Assembly (NCBI RefSeq): GCF_965638725.1
Contig: NC_134960.1
Span: 23,281,871 to 23,345,870, forward strand
Direction of reading: 5' to 3'
DNA length: 64,000 nt
Origin: Aptenodytes patagonicus
Taxonomy: Eukaryota > Chordata > Aves > Sphenisciformes > Spheniscidae
A model generated the notes under the pieces. That model did not search any database. It was not told the DNA's origin and saw nothing but the letters and a program-made list of their open reading frames with translations. Positions 1 to 11,285 of this stretch are shown here, piece after piece. Numbering within the stretch: the first letter of the stretch is position 1; each line of letters opens with the position of its first letter. Both the position numbers and the translations under genes were made by a program.

Positions 1-159
1 ATTCTGTAGTTTTGGGAGGAGTCTCTCATCTGTTGCAGTCTAGAAGAAAACTGAAGGGTCTGAAGCCCTGAATTACTGTACTTTTGAGCTGGGGGGAAGG
101 TGGTTTCTTATGTGACATGTCTCCTGTACACCTTCTAACCTGTGTGATGGGGTTTATAG

Positions 160-223
160 TGCTTTGGAGAGCTGGCTGATGCCTGCTGACATCCTGCAGA
201 GACTCGAGTACTTACGACATAAG
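160..223 (+). other. Exon-like segment of unknown origin
   Basis: A 64-base segment is bounded by an acceptor (tttatag, ending at 159) with a branch-point-like ttctaac about 20-25 bases upstream, and by a good donor (AAG|gtatgc at 224). One frame stays open across it and reads ALESWLMPADILQRLEYLRHK from position 161. I do not recognise the peptide. It could be an alternative or cassette exon, a decayed exon of another gene, or chance. Nothing else in the window joins to it. Confidence 0.2.
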
Positions 224-3200
224 GTATGCTTTTCTCCTATAAAGAGTGTCTGTAGCCCTGCTTTTTAGGGATGTTGAATCCTTCCTGGGCACATCTATAC
301 TCCAAAAATCCTGATTAGTATCACTTCCATTATTTCAAAGATCTCTGAATCCCATCCCTGTTGCGCTCAGGTGAGGGAAACTCACCTCTTTCCCAGCCCT
401 GAGCTCAGCTGCAAGAAAATCTTCTGCAGAGTTTATGATCAGACATAACCCATGCTTGGAGCACATGCAGTGTGAGAGAGGGGAACAACTTTACCCTTGT
501 CTGAAATGTGGCCAGTGCAGCGTTGGCTCTGGAAAGTGCTCACTTGGCGTGCCTGCATGGTAATTTGCTTGAAATGCGTTGCCTGTTCAGCTCCCTGAAA
601 GCTGAAACAGCTCTCTAGGGTGACCATAAGAGCTTCTCAGACTTGCGGGAACTGAAAGGCAGGAATTTTCCTAATCTGCTGGATATAGTCATGCAGCCAC
701 GGAGGGCAGGTCTGATACCAGTGCAGGTAGTTGTAAATCAGTCACTTCTGCTTGAGTCCAGGCTGAAGTCTGGGCTGGGTCAGCAGCAGCTCTCTGGTGA
801 CAGAGGGGATTTGCAGGTGAAACTACCTGTTTTGTTTTTTTTTCACTGGCAGTTTGCTTCCTTGATACTTGATTTTTGCCCAGGTGGCTCTGCCAGTAGA
901 GCTGTTTGAGTTTGGAGCTGGGGATTGCGAACATTGCTCTGAGTGTTTTGCAATTTTGGAATATTTTTGCTTGGAAGTAGGCTATTGTATTTCCATCTGG
1001 CTCTGACTGGTATCTGTTTCAGGAGTGTGCTAAGGTATTTCCTGAAATCTGAATATGGTGTCGGTAGAGACTGTGCGTACAGTGAAAGCCTCTGGGCAGG
1101 AAGGAGTTGGGGGGTCAGGGAATGTGATGTGACAGGTGTGAAGCTGTTAAGCATGAGCAAATATCCCCAGAGAGGAGAAAGAATAATTAAATGCCTTTCT
1201 TGCCAAGGGAGTTAGATCTCATCTGTGCCCAGGCTCTGCCCTGGTGGAGGTCTTGTGGGCAAGGGAGGAGGCCTGGGGCAGAGAGGAGCCTTGCTGACAG
1301 CTAGTATGAAAGTTTTAGTCCTAGGGTCCCCTGTTCCCCAGTCATGCAGTCTCTCCTTCCGCACTTGCTGCCTGCGTGAGATTTACTCATGGCTGGCTGG
1401 GTCTTTCTTCCTCTTGCAGTGCTGGGTCTGCAGACCTAGAGTGCACACCCCAAAGAGTGGCTCAGAAACACTTGATTTCTAGTCACCGTCACCTCTGCAT
1501 CCCTTGGCTGCCACTAACGCCCTCATGCTGACTTTCCCTTCTCTGGCCTCCATCCTGAATGGAAAGACTTTCAAAGGAGTTCGGTAAGAATGTTTTGAAG
1601 GTAGAACCAGATGCATAGACTGACTTAGCAATCTGCTGCAGGCAGCACTTAACCCTGTAAGAAATTATGATTAAAATGGCATTGTGCAGTTTTAAGCAAG
1701 ACTTCTTGCTTGCTGGCTGGACAAGCAAAAACAAAGCTCTTGGTGCAGAAATGGCTTGTGATAAAAAACACTTTATTCACATGTGGGAAAAGGCTTATTG
1801 GTCCCTTCCCTGCTGCGTGCTTCCTCCCAGGTGCGAAGACTGTGGTATTAATTAATACTTCTGCTCTGAACAGTTGTTACTATGGCAAACAGCCATTCAG
1901 ATAACACAAGAAGAGTTTTTGGTCTGCAGCGGCAGTGGTTGGTAAACTGCTTGTTGCTGCTTCCTCTTGCGTGCTCCAGGCCTTGCCTAATAGCTTACAG
2001 TGGCTAGGAGTGCAAGTAACTTGTTTGCGTGCAGAGTGGGTCTGTGTGCTAGCACACAGCTGGAGCTAAAGAAGAAGTAAACTTCAAGAGTTACTGCTTT
2101 TCTCATGCTCCTGGCCCTCTCACCTTAGGAAGAGGAAAGAGTCCCCGCAGCTGGCTGGTGCTAGGCTGGGCCGACCCTGGGAGTGCACACAGCTCACTTC
2201 TCCCTGGGCGGCTCACTTTTTGGCTGAGCCTGCCCCTTGGCTGGCCTGAAGTGGGCTTTTGCTTGCTGTCTGTCTGCCTGGAGGTCATACCTGAAATACC
2301 TAGACAAGGGCCAGGGCCCTCGGTGACGTGCAGCAAGACTTCTGGGAGGGCTTGCAGAGCTCGAGGGCTCTCGGGCGCTGTCGCTGCCTGCTTTCCGGGG
2401 GGGTTCCCCATGTAGGTAAGTTGGTACCTTAACAGTGATGTCTGTGCCTGGGCCCTAGGACGGGATGGGCTGGTTCTGTCATCAAAGCCGGTATCCTTGC
2501 ACTGTAATCCTTGTAGACCCAGTAAAGCACTGCGATAAGGAGCACTACAGTCTAAGGTCATGATTTTAGTTTATACCAAACCGGGTGAAAAGTACTGCTC
2601 ATGCCTTTCCCTCATGGAGCTAATGATTAACATATCAATTAGGTATGAGAAGAAACAAAATGTGTATGCTTAAGATAAAGCAGACTGTACATGAAATAAC
2701 AAGGTATTGTAGTATTTGTTTTAAAAACAAAGTGGGAGTTATTTGCACTGGATTGTGCAGGCTGGTACTGTGTGATTACAGGGAGTGCTACCATTTTCGG
2801 GGTAAGCATGATTCATTGTGATCTACGCTCTTTAAGGCTGATTAGAAGATGGGAGGGTCTGTTCAGCTTATACCCTCTCCCATCCTGTTTTAGGAAAAAC
2901 AATGGAAGCATCAAAACTTGAGCCTAAAACTTGAGTGCTGTCTAGTGCTTCTGAGAGAAATCACCCTTGTTTCTCTTCTCTATTGGACCACCAGTCCCAA
3001 AGTGCAAATGGGCTTCTGCTCATAGTGGCGAGGACCCTGGCATGCCATAGGAGATATTTGGAGTGCCTGACCTTGGACAAAAGAGAAGCACAAAGCAGCT
3101 AGTGAAGTCTCCAGTAAGGCTCGCCACAGCAAACTGGAAGGCTTTAGCTTGGAGGCATTCAGGCTTCTGACAAGAAGCATACAAAACCAGCAGTTCCCTT

Positions 3201-5057
3201 AATTGACATATTTTGGGTTGGGGTTTTGTTGGCAAAGCTATTCCAGTAGAAAACCTGGTCTCTGTTAATGGAAAACTGCTTGTTGAATTGAGTTGGGAAG
3301 ACGTTGGGTGGCTTGCATCAGTAATGTGCTGTGCAAGACTTCCTAACGAAATGATTTTAAGAAGTTTGAGTAAAGTGCTTAAGGTTTTGTTATGCTGTCT
3401 CCTACTGTGCTGTTTACAGGGGATCCTCTGCATTTAAAGTAGCACTAATGCGTAGGCTGGGAAGGGTGAATAAAGGTTCTACCACACACTCTTGATTTCC
3501 TTGGGTACTTCTGTCACTGTGTTTGTGTCAGTGCTTTGAAGCTGATGTTCAGTTGCATAGTATCCAAAATGAGAGGATTGGTATAGGATGTCTCCAGCTT
3601 AATGAGAGGCTTATGGGAATAGTTTATCTAGCCTTCCTTTGAACTGTTTTTTACCCTATGCACTTTGGTAGCTGTAAGTGAGTAGTTGACTAACCTTCAC
3701 CTGTTCTGCTCTTATCTTCTCCTGTATAAGCCCCACACCCAACTGGTTGATGAGAAAAGCTTTTTAGCATTAATGCTATATGGCTGTGTTTAAAGTTTGT
3801 CTGGCAATTTGTCTGGTGACAGTGACAGAGCTACAACTTCTGAAGCATTGATGAAGCTTCAAAGTGATCATTAAACTCAAACTGTAAGGGAGAGGTGGTT
3901 GTTTTTACTTAGAGTATTGCCCAGATGCTCTCGAAGTCTGAAAACTCTCAGTGGCGACTGTATTTCTTATCAAACTGCAGCACTGGTTGACACCAGCCTC
4001 TGTGAGATGGCAGTGGCAGAGAGCTGCCCTCTTGAGACTCTTGCTCTCTCTGGGAGAGGAACTCTGCAGTGGAAGGCAGCGACTTCTCAAATGTGTATTT
4101 CAAATGGTGGCCTTCGGAGCTTTCCTTGAACTTGGAAGGTGAATGGGTTTGGTAAAGTACCATAACCCCCTGCATGGGGAAGAACACAGCTTTTTCTCAG
4201 AGGGTTTCTGCAGAAAGGTATTTGTGCCACAACGTGCTGCTGGTTTAAATGACTTCCAGCTTTTAGCAGAAGAGAGTGAAAGGACGTGGTCTCTTTCCAG
4301 TGCTGTTTCACTATTTCTAACAGAAAGGCACATCCCCCAAACCCATGGTGAGTCCCGGAAAGGTCTTGACATGGCTGCTGTCCCACGGTGTCCCTTCTCC
4401 TGTCCTAGTCCTGCCCTGAATTGTTAGTGGGCAGTTGTGCCTGTGTATCAGCCAGTTCAGTGCAGACCTTTCTAGCACAAGCTGCCAGCAGCAGTGCCGC
4501 GCGGGCAGCTGAAGGTGCGGGCTGGCAGGGGAGGAGCAATGCCTGCTGCCGCTGTGACCCACTTGTGCTGAGAGGCAGCATCTGATGCGAGTCAGCTGAG
4601 CGGCCGTGTGGTGAGAGTGCCGATCTCCCACTGCATGGGCCCAAATTTGGAAAAGCCATTTTGTTTAATATTTCAGCAAGTGTTTCATAACAGCACTTTA
4701 TACATGCTTTGAACATGCTTTGTCAGTATGTCCTCAACGCTTGGCTGTAGTTTAAAACTTCTAATGGATTAATCGTAAATACTTCAGGCAAACTCTTCTT
4801 GTATGCCTGCAGTCATGGACAGCTTAGTATAAATTGCACAGGGCAGCATCCATTTCAACTCTGCTTTGGGGTGGGGAAGGTTATACAGACCCATCCTCCA
4901 GCAGAGTACGCAGTTAGACTCGATTTTGCTGACTTCTTTGCAAGTTGCTGACTAACCAGCAAAATCCCTTTACTGGTTTGTGTGCTTTGATGGAGGTCTT
5001 GTCAATGTTAGTGTATCACTTGACAGCCCGTGTCTTCTGCATGCTCAAGCATTGCTC

Positions 5058-5085
5058 CTTGGTAGCTTAGCACTGAGCTACCAAG
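5058..5085. repeat. Short perfect inverted repeat
   Basis: Arms of 10 bases (CTTGGTAGCT and AGCTACCAAG) flank an 8-base loop. The structure is perfect but too short for a microRNA precursor. It lies in the CYSTM1 intron and no function is evident. Confidence 0.6.
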
Positions 5086-8000
5086 AAAGCAACATTGCTT
5101 TAACTAGCAGTGAAAGGCAGCGGTGTTAGAGCTCTTCCCTGGATGGTGCCTTGGCTGTGGCTACAGATACGTCTGCCTTCAACCAGGGTGAAGATGGGCT
5201 TGACTGGGGTGGCTGAAACTAGTAACTGCCCTGCGGCCCGTGTCTTGCATTGCAGTGACATGGCCTCCTCCGGTCAGTGGATGCAGCAGAGCAGCTGGCT
5301 AGCTAGGTCTGCCTGCACTCAGTGTGAAGCACTGTACCTTAGTGCTCAGAGGAGAGGTACCCACCCTCAGGCCAGGTGTTGCCAGCCTGAGAGCTCAATC
5401 CATCTCACCTGGTCCAGCAAGGGAGCTGAGGGTATGTGAGGCACCCCTAGAGCAGTGTAACCTTATGCTGTCCACCAGATTTGGGAGTGTCACATGCTGC
5501 AGAGCTTTTTCTGGGGCAGGGAAGGGTGTCAGGTTCCCCTGGGTTTCACTCAGTCTGAAGCTGCAAGGACTTTGCTCTGGAGCAAGTTCTGTGGTATCTG
5601 TTCTTGCTGGTGTTTTTGAGGTCAGAGTCGCCCTGCTGCCTCCAGACCACCAGGAAGCAGTGCTTCCCTAAACATCCTCCCAGCCCCGTTCTGCTGTGCA
5701 GATCTGGATGTCTCAGGGCACTGTGGCCCTCAGTTTTGGGTATGGCAGTGCTCTGGCAGCAGCAATCCGGCTCTCCATGGCTCTGAAGCAGGACGGCTTG
5801 AATGGCACCTGGCAGCTGCTTAGACACCAGAGCTGCCTCAGGGCTCCAGCACAGGGAGCTGGTTCAGAAGCTTCCTGAGCAGCCATGGGGAAGGTACCCT
5901 CGGCTGTTTGCTCTGAGGGGTGGCAGGAGCCAGTGAGCATCCTCTCCCACCTGAATGTAGAGAGCATGGCTGGTACCCCACTCTGCTGAGGAGCTCTAGG
6001 CCATCTCTGCCCTGCTGAACAACTGCATGTCATCGTCTTATACAGGACTCTTGGAGCATTTGGTATGTGTTTTGCCCTTCGCTCATTGTAACAGGACCTT
6101 CTCAGGGGAAACAAAGGCACCAAAGAGTTAGCTGCTTGTTCAGAGCGCCTGGATCCACCAGAGAAAAAAAGCTCGGAGGTTTTTCCCAGCCTGAAACACA
6201 CCAGTGCCTCCTTCAGTCCTTGCAAGCTGAACTTGTTCCGCGCAGCTCTGCCCTGCTGCTCTCTTTCCTGAACAGCTCGGTCGTATGACTGGGTTTGCAC
6301 AAAGGCGTTGTGTGGCGCCAGGGCTCGCTTCTCGTCACAGCTCGGTGTGTTGAGGCAGACAGAAAGGCAGCTCTATTTGCTGCAGGGGAGAATGCTGCTC
6401 AGCCGAGGAGGGTAAACGGATCCAATGTCAGGGTGTCCAGCTGCTCCCAGCAGTGCCAGTTGGGGAAGGAAAGCAAAACTGTGGGCAGCTCTGCTAAGCC
6501 AGCTTCCCCCCGGGACAGCAGGGCACAGCTCCCTTCTTTCTCGCTGCTGAGCAGTCGGTGACCACTATAGCCCACTGCTCCGGGGATCTGACCGGCCGCT
6601 TGATGACAGCTTGCACTGCACAGAGGTGTATGGGAACGAGCAGCGGACTTGGGTCACCTCACCAGGGAGAAGAGGCAGTGAATAGAGAGTACTGATATAA
6701 TGCTGTATAAGGTCAAACGCTCACAAGTCTTCATTCTTTTGAATGTGAAGCCTTTGCAAGTCTTCCATGCACGGTTTTGAGTGCAAGTCTGGGGCTGCGG
6801 GCAGGTAGGAGGGAAGGGCCTGACCAAAGTCCTGTCTGCCTTGAGACAGATTTCCCCTTTGGATGGGATGGGTCTGTGGTCCGCCCTTTCAAAGGGATGA
6901 AACAGGCTGTCTTGGATTGCAGGAGGAGGCCAGGGTGCTGGGCTTACAAGTCATTGACCTTGTTCTGTGCTCCTTGCTGGTGTGGCAGGGCTGCTGGCTC
7001 TGGGCACAGCCCTGCCCTGGCCACAGGCTGTGGGGAGGAGGTCATGCAGCCTCCCCCACTGCTGCAGCACTGCCCAGCAGCCTGCAGGGCCCTGGTCTGC
7101 GCCCAGGAGCCAGGTTTCCATCAGGTCCTGGTCTGCTCCTGCCTGGAGGTGCCTGCTCTGGCTCTGCAGGGGCAGGCAGGGCCAGCAGCCCCTGGGGGAG
7201 GAGAGCACATGGCACCTCTCCTGCTCCAGCGCAGCCTGTGACAGCACTGCAGCACGCCACCACCTCCTTCTGGGGCTGCCTGGAGAAGAGATGTGCTTCC
7301 ACCCTGATGCTCCTGGAGCAAGGGCACCACAGCTGCGACTGAATGCTCACAGGCAGCTGCAAAGCCCTGGAGGGAAGGATGGACAGTGGTGCTTTGCCAG
7401 TGCCATGCAGTGGCTCCTCTGGAGGTGGCCTGTGCCTGTGCAGCAGATGCCTCCTCTCTGTGTTACTCCCATTGGCAAGAGGGAGGCTGCCTGAGGCTGG
7501 GGTACGGACTGTACCTGAGGGCAAGATATCTGGGGGGGGTTACTGGGCTATTCCTCTCTCTGCCCCACCCTGATGGTGGCAGGATTTTGGTATCATGTAA
7601 GCCAGAGCACGTCATCCTCCACCCATCGCTCTTGAGAGAACTGAAGCAGTGAACGGGGGGGAATGTTTTTCTGAGCACAAAGCAAGCCCATGGGAGGACC
7701 AGGCTGATGACATGAGCTGTCTCCTGCCCAGGCCTCTGCCTGTCAACACTACGTGTTCAGCCACTCGACTAGCGGCCTGCCTGGGTCAGACTCCTGTGTG
7801 AGGGCACATTTCCCATGCAGACCGTAACAAACAGACCCAAGAAAGCTTGAAGGAAGGAAGGTCATGTGCCTGCCTTCAAACTGCTGCAGTTCTGGGCGTG
7901 ATAGCCCAAGCTCAGTGAGGAGGAACCAAAGGTAAACTGCTCATCTGTCCCAAATGGGCTTCACGGGCTGGCAGAAAGAGCAGGCAGCACACTGCTGCCA

Positions 8001-10788
8001 GGAGACCCTGCTGGGAGAGCCCCATCCAAACCTGGGGCCTCCTTCCTGTGCTTTCAGGCAGCTGGCAATGTGCAGTAAATCCCAACAGCCTGCTGGGAGC
8101 CTCTGGGCAGCCCTCGAGGGGCAGAGCTTAAATGGTTTCTGTCCGTGAGGCGATACCCTGAGCGTTTGGGGCTGTGATCCAGGTGTCCGTCCCTTGGCAG
8201 GTGAGGTGTCCGAGGATTGCCGCCTCCTAGCCTGGTAAGAGCTGGCTGTGCCTTGGGCACTGAGCAGGCAGAGCTGGAAGTTCCCTAGCATGCAAGATGG
8301 ACACAGAGCTGGAGCAAGGACTGATCCCTGCCCTGACTTCCTAGGGGAGGAGGCAGTTATGTGTGTGATAGGGCTGGAGCAGTGTCAGGGAACAGCTGCT
8401 TATTAAAGCAAGCTGACTTAGTGGTGCCAGTCTAGACAGACAACAAGCAGACAAACTGCAAATGCACTTGTAGCTACGGAAGCTGGCATCTCCTGCAAAA
8501 CTCTGCCCTGGGTGCCTATCCAGCCTCTCCTGCCTGTCGCCTGGCCAGATGTGGCAGCAGGCAGATTCTTGTCATCTTCACCGTGCTAAAACTGTTTTTT
8601 GATTGTGCAAGGAAGTGACCCAACGGCAAGGAACCCCCCCGCTTGTTTTCCAAGTCAGCCTGCTGCTGATCCTGGAGCCCTCTGGACACGGGCACTGTCA
8701 GTGTTCCTTGGCCTCAGCTGTGGAGGCTGCGAGAGAGGCAGGCTCTGGAGGTGATGCATCCCAGCTCTGCCACAGCCTCCTCCCGCTTCTCTCCTCGCAG
8801 TGACCAAGTGGCTTTATAATCGGGTAGGTCGGTCAGCCAGAGCTCATCCCTGCTGTTTCTGTGGGGCCTGCTGCCTGGGAAGAGCGAGCTCTTTCTACTA
8901 TCGACAAGTGCTGGCTGGTGCAAAAGCACCCTCTGCCCAATGCCCAAAATGCAGAGTGAGCTTTCTTCAGCCTTGAGGGGCAGGAGGGACGCTGCTTTGC
9001 CACTGACCTCGGCTCTTCCCGGGACTCGTCTGTACCCACCTCCTCGCAGCCATTCATACGCAGTAGCTGAATCTCAGCTTGAGACCACCTCCTGCCCCTG
9101 GGGCCTGACCTCTTTGTCCTGCTGTAGGTGGCAAGGCTCCGCCACAGACTTACCGCAGGATGCTGCTGAGCACGTCAGCAAAGCTGGTGGTGCCTCTGTG
9201 AGAACATATTTCAGAAAGGGCAGAAAATGCCAGAGAGAGAGGAGAGAACAAGAGAGTGAGAAACAGTAGAGGGGTGGAGGAGGAGGAGGTGCTCTGGGTA
9301 TTCACTGCAACCTGTGGAGGACCATGGAGCAGGTGGATGTTTCCAGAAGGACCTGCGGCCCATGGAGAGGACCCATGCTGGAACAGGTTCTCCTGGCAGG
9401 GACCCTACGTTGGTGCCCCAAGACTGTGCTGTGTTGGAGCTCAGGCCAGCTGGGAGCTCTGCCACAGCCCCCAGCAGCGCCCGGTCTGGTCCAGGGCAGC
9501 TGCTCCCGCTGGTCTCAGCACTGTTTGCGGAGAGCCTTGAGCTGCCTTCTCCATCTCCAGGTGCCTAACAATCCCTCCAGAGATCAATGTACCCAGAGCA
9601 GATGGCTTGGGGGGGGGGGGAGGGGGCATGGGCTCTGCCAAGGCTGCAGGGAAACAACCCCAGCCTGCAGGTATCGCCTCCCTGTTCGCACGCACGGTCA
9701 CACAGCTCACCGCTCCCGGCAGGAGCGGCAGAGAGGAGAGGAGCTGCTGTGTATGGGCCACAGCCCCCATTCCCCGTCCCTCTGCTGCTAGGGGGAGGAG
9801 GCAGGAGGGAAGGTGGTGTTTTAGTGTTTGTCTTTCTTCCTCACTACCCAAATCTATTTTAATCACTGATAAATTAATTTAATTTTCCCCAAGTTGAGCC
9901 TATTTTGCCCGTGATGGTAATAGGTGAGCAATCTCCTTGTCTTTATACGACCCGCAAGGTTTCTCATCCTCTTTTCCCATCTTGCCCTGCTGAGGAGGGA
10001 CAGCGAGTGAGCGGCTGGGTGGGAGTGTGGCCCTTAGCCACGTCTGACCCACCACCCTCCTCGCACGTGCTCCCTCCCCAGCGCCCCAAGTGCTGTAGGA
10101 GCGCAGGGTCCCCTCCAGCACTGCCGCCTGGGCTGGGTACCTCCTGCCCTGGGAAGGGCAGCTGTGCCGAGCCTGGAGGGGCTTTGGCTTCAGCCAGGGC
10201 ACCCCTGAGCACTCTGCTCCAGGGACCTCCCGCTGGCTGGGGGTTGCCAGAGGGCAGGGGGAGGCTGCGGGGCAGGCAGGGAGGCTTAGGCACCAACGCG
10301 CCCGGGAGGGCAGCTCACTCGGAGCAGGCGCCTTCCAGGCTGAGCCTGTTTTCTTGGTCAATAACTGTACGCGACGTAACAGAAGTCTGGTCCTGGCTGA
10401 CCTGCACCGGCTGCTTGTGTCGAGATCATAATGTTGCGCAGTCCCAGCAGCCTGGGCCCGGCTGTGGAAAGAAGTGCTTCCCCTGGGGACCCTTCCCATC
10501 TGAGGGGTGCTGCAGTGATGGGAGGGGGCAGCAGGTCCTCACGGGGTGCTGCTGCAGTGATGAAATCGTGGCCCGAGGGGCTGCGGCACCCAGCACGGGA
10601 GCTCGGCACCTCCGCTCCTGCGAGCGCTCGCCCGTGCACCAGCTTGTCTCCAGCAAGTGTGGGCCACCCAAAGCGAGCGCTGGGGTGCAGAGGGGCACCA
10701 CAGCTGTGCCGGGGGCGGCAGACATGGTTGGCCGCTGTGGACGTTGCTGTGCTGCTCTTTGACTGACCGAGCTCTCCTGTCCCCGCAG

Positions 10789-10895
10789 TGTACGTCGTGG
10801 AGGAGCGGCGGAGGGACGACACGGGCGAGAGCGCCTGCCTGACGGCATGCTGGACTGCGCTCTGCTGCTGCTGCCTCTGGGACATGTTGACCTGA
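10789..10895 (+). CDS. CYSTM1: CYSTM1 last coding exon (partial gene)
   Basis: This is the terminal exon of cysteine-rich transmembrane module-containing protein 1, a small tail-anchored membrane-associated protein of poorly defined function. The exon begins after ccccgcag with the last two bases of a split Val codon (phase 1) and reads VYVVEERRRDDTGESA, then the hallmark CYSTM module CLTACWTALCCCCLWDMLT and a TGA at 10893-10895. The run of four consecutive Cys, the Trp residues and the LWDMLT end match what I know of the vertebrate protein. The preceding Pro/Tyr/Gly-rich N-terminal region is encoded by exons outside the window. The gene runs toward PFDN1, which is on the opposite strand and converges with it. 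I am very sure of the identity. Confidence 0.95.
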
Positions 10896-11285
10896 CTCTG
10901 CTGCAGCTGCCTCCCGTACCTCTCACTGAGTGCTATGCAGGCTCCCCACTCCTGTCCTGACTTCTTTCTGTTACTGTAATCAACGCTCTGCTTTGCACAG
11001 CCAAGAGTTCCCGTCTGTCAGTCCTAGCGCCTTGTTGGGGTGGGGGGTGCACTCCTTTATTTTAGTAAAGGAAAAATCCCTTTTTAACATTTCTAAGACT
11101 TTTGTTGTAACTTTGAAGAATGTGCTAATGGCATATTTCAGCCAAAGGCATTCTGATGAAATGTGTATTTATCAGTTGAAATTTTCCTAGTCCTAGAAAT
11201 GAAGATGTACGCAATAATTAAAGCCAACAGTTGATTTTCTTTGCTAGGTCCCGACTGTTTCAATAAATCTGTCCCGTAGAGGGTG
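10896..11285 (+). other. CYSTM1: CYSTM1 3' UTR
   Basis: This stretch lies between the CYSTM1 stop codon and the canonical poly(A) signal at 11262-11267, plus about 18 bases to a presumed cleavage site. It is AT-richer than the flanking DNA in its second half. The exact 3' end is inferred from the signal only. Confidence 0.75.
11262..11267 (+). promoter_or_regulatory. CYSTM1: CYSTM1 poly(A) signal AATAAA
   Basis: This is the first canonical AATAAA hexamer downstream of the CYSTM1 stop codon, 367 bases after it. Confidence 0.75.

Larger units (their letters stand above)
1..10788 (+). other. CYSTM1: CYSTM1 intron upstream of the last exon (partial)
   Basis: No CYSTM1-like Pro/Tyr-rich exon is visible here, so the earlier exons should lie left of the window and this stretch should be the intron before the terminal exon. 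It ends with a normal acceptor (ccccgcag, 10781-10788). Apart from a cryptic exon-like segment (160-223), a small hairpin (5058-5085) and a G12 run (9609-9620) I see no gene or recognisable mobile element. Short open frames, including a 285-codon frame around 9905-10762, have no family resemblance and lie in GC-rich sequence. Confidence 0.75.

Noticed and set aside
9905-10762. 285-codon plus-strand frame just before the CYSTM1 exon
   Set aside because: It lies in the intron, is not in frame with the CYSTM1 exon, and has no resemblance to the known CYSTM1 N-terminus.
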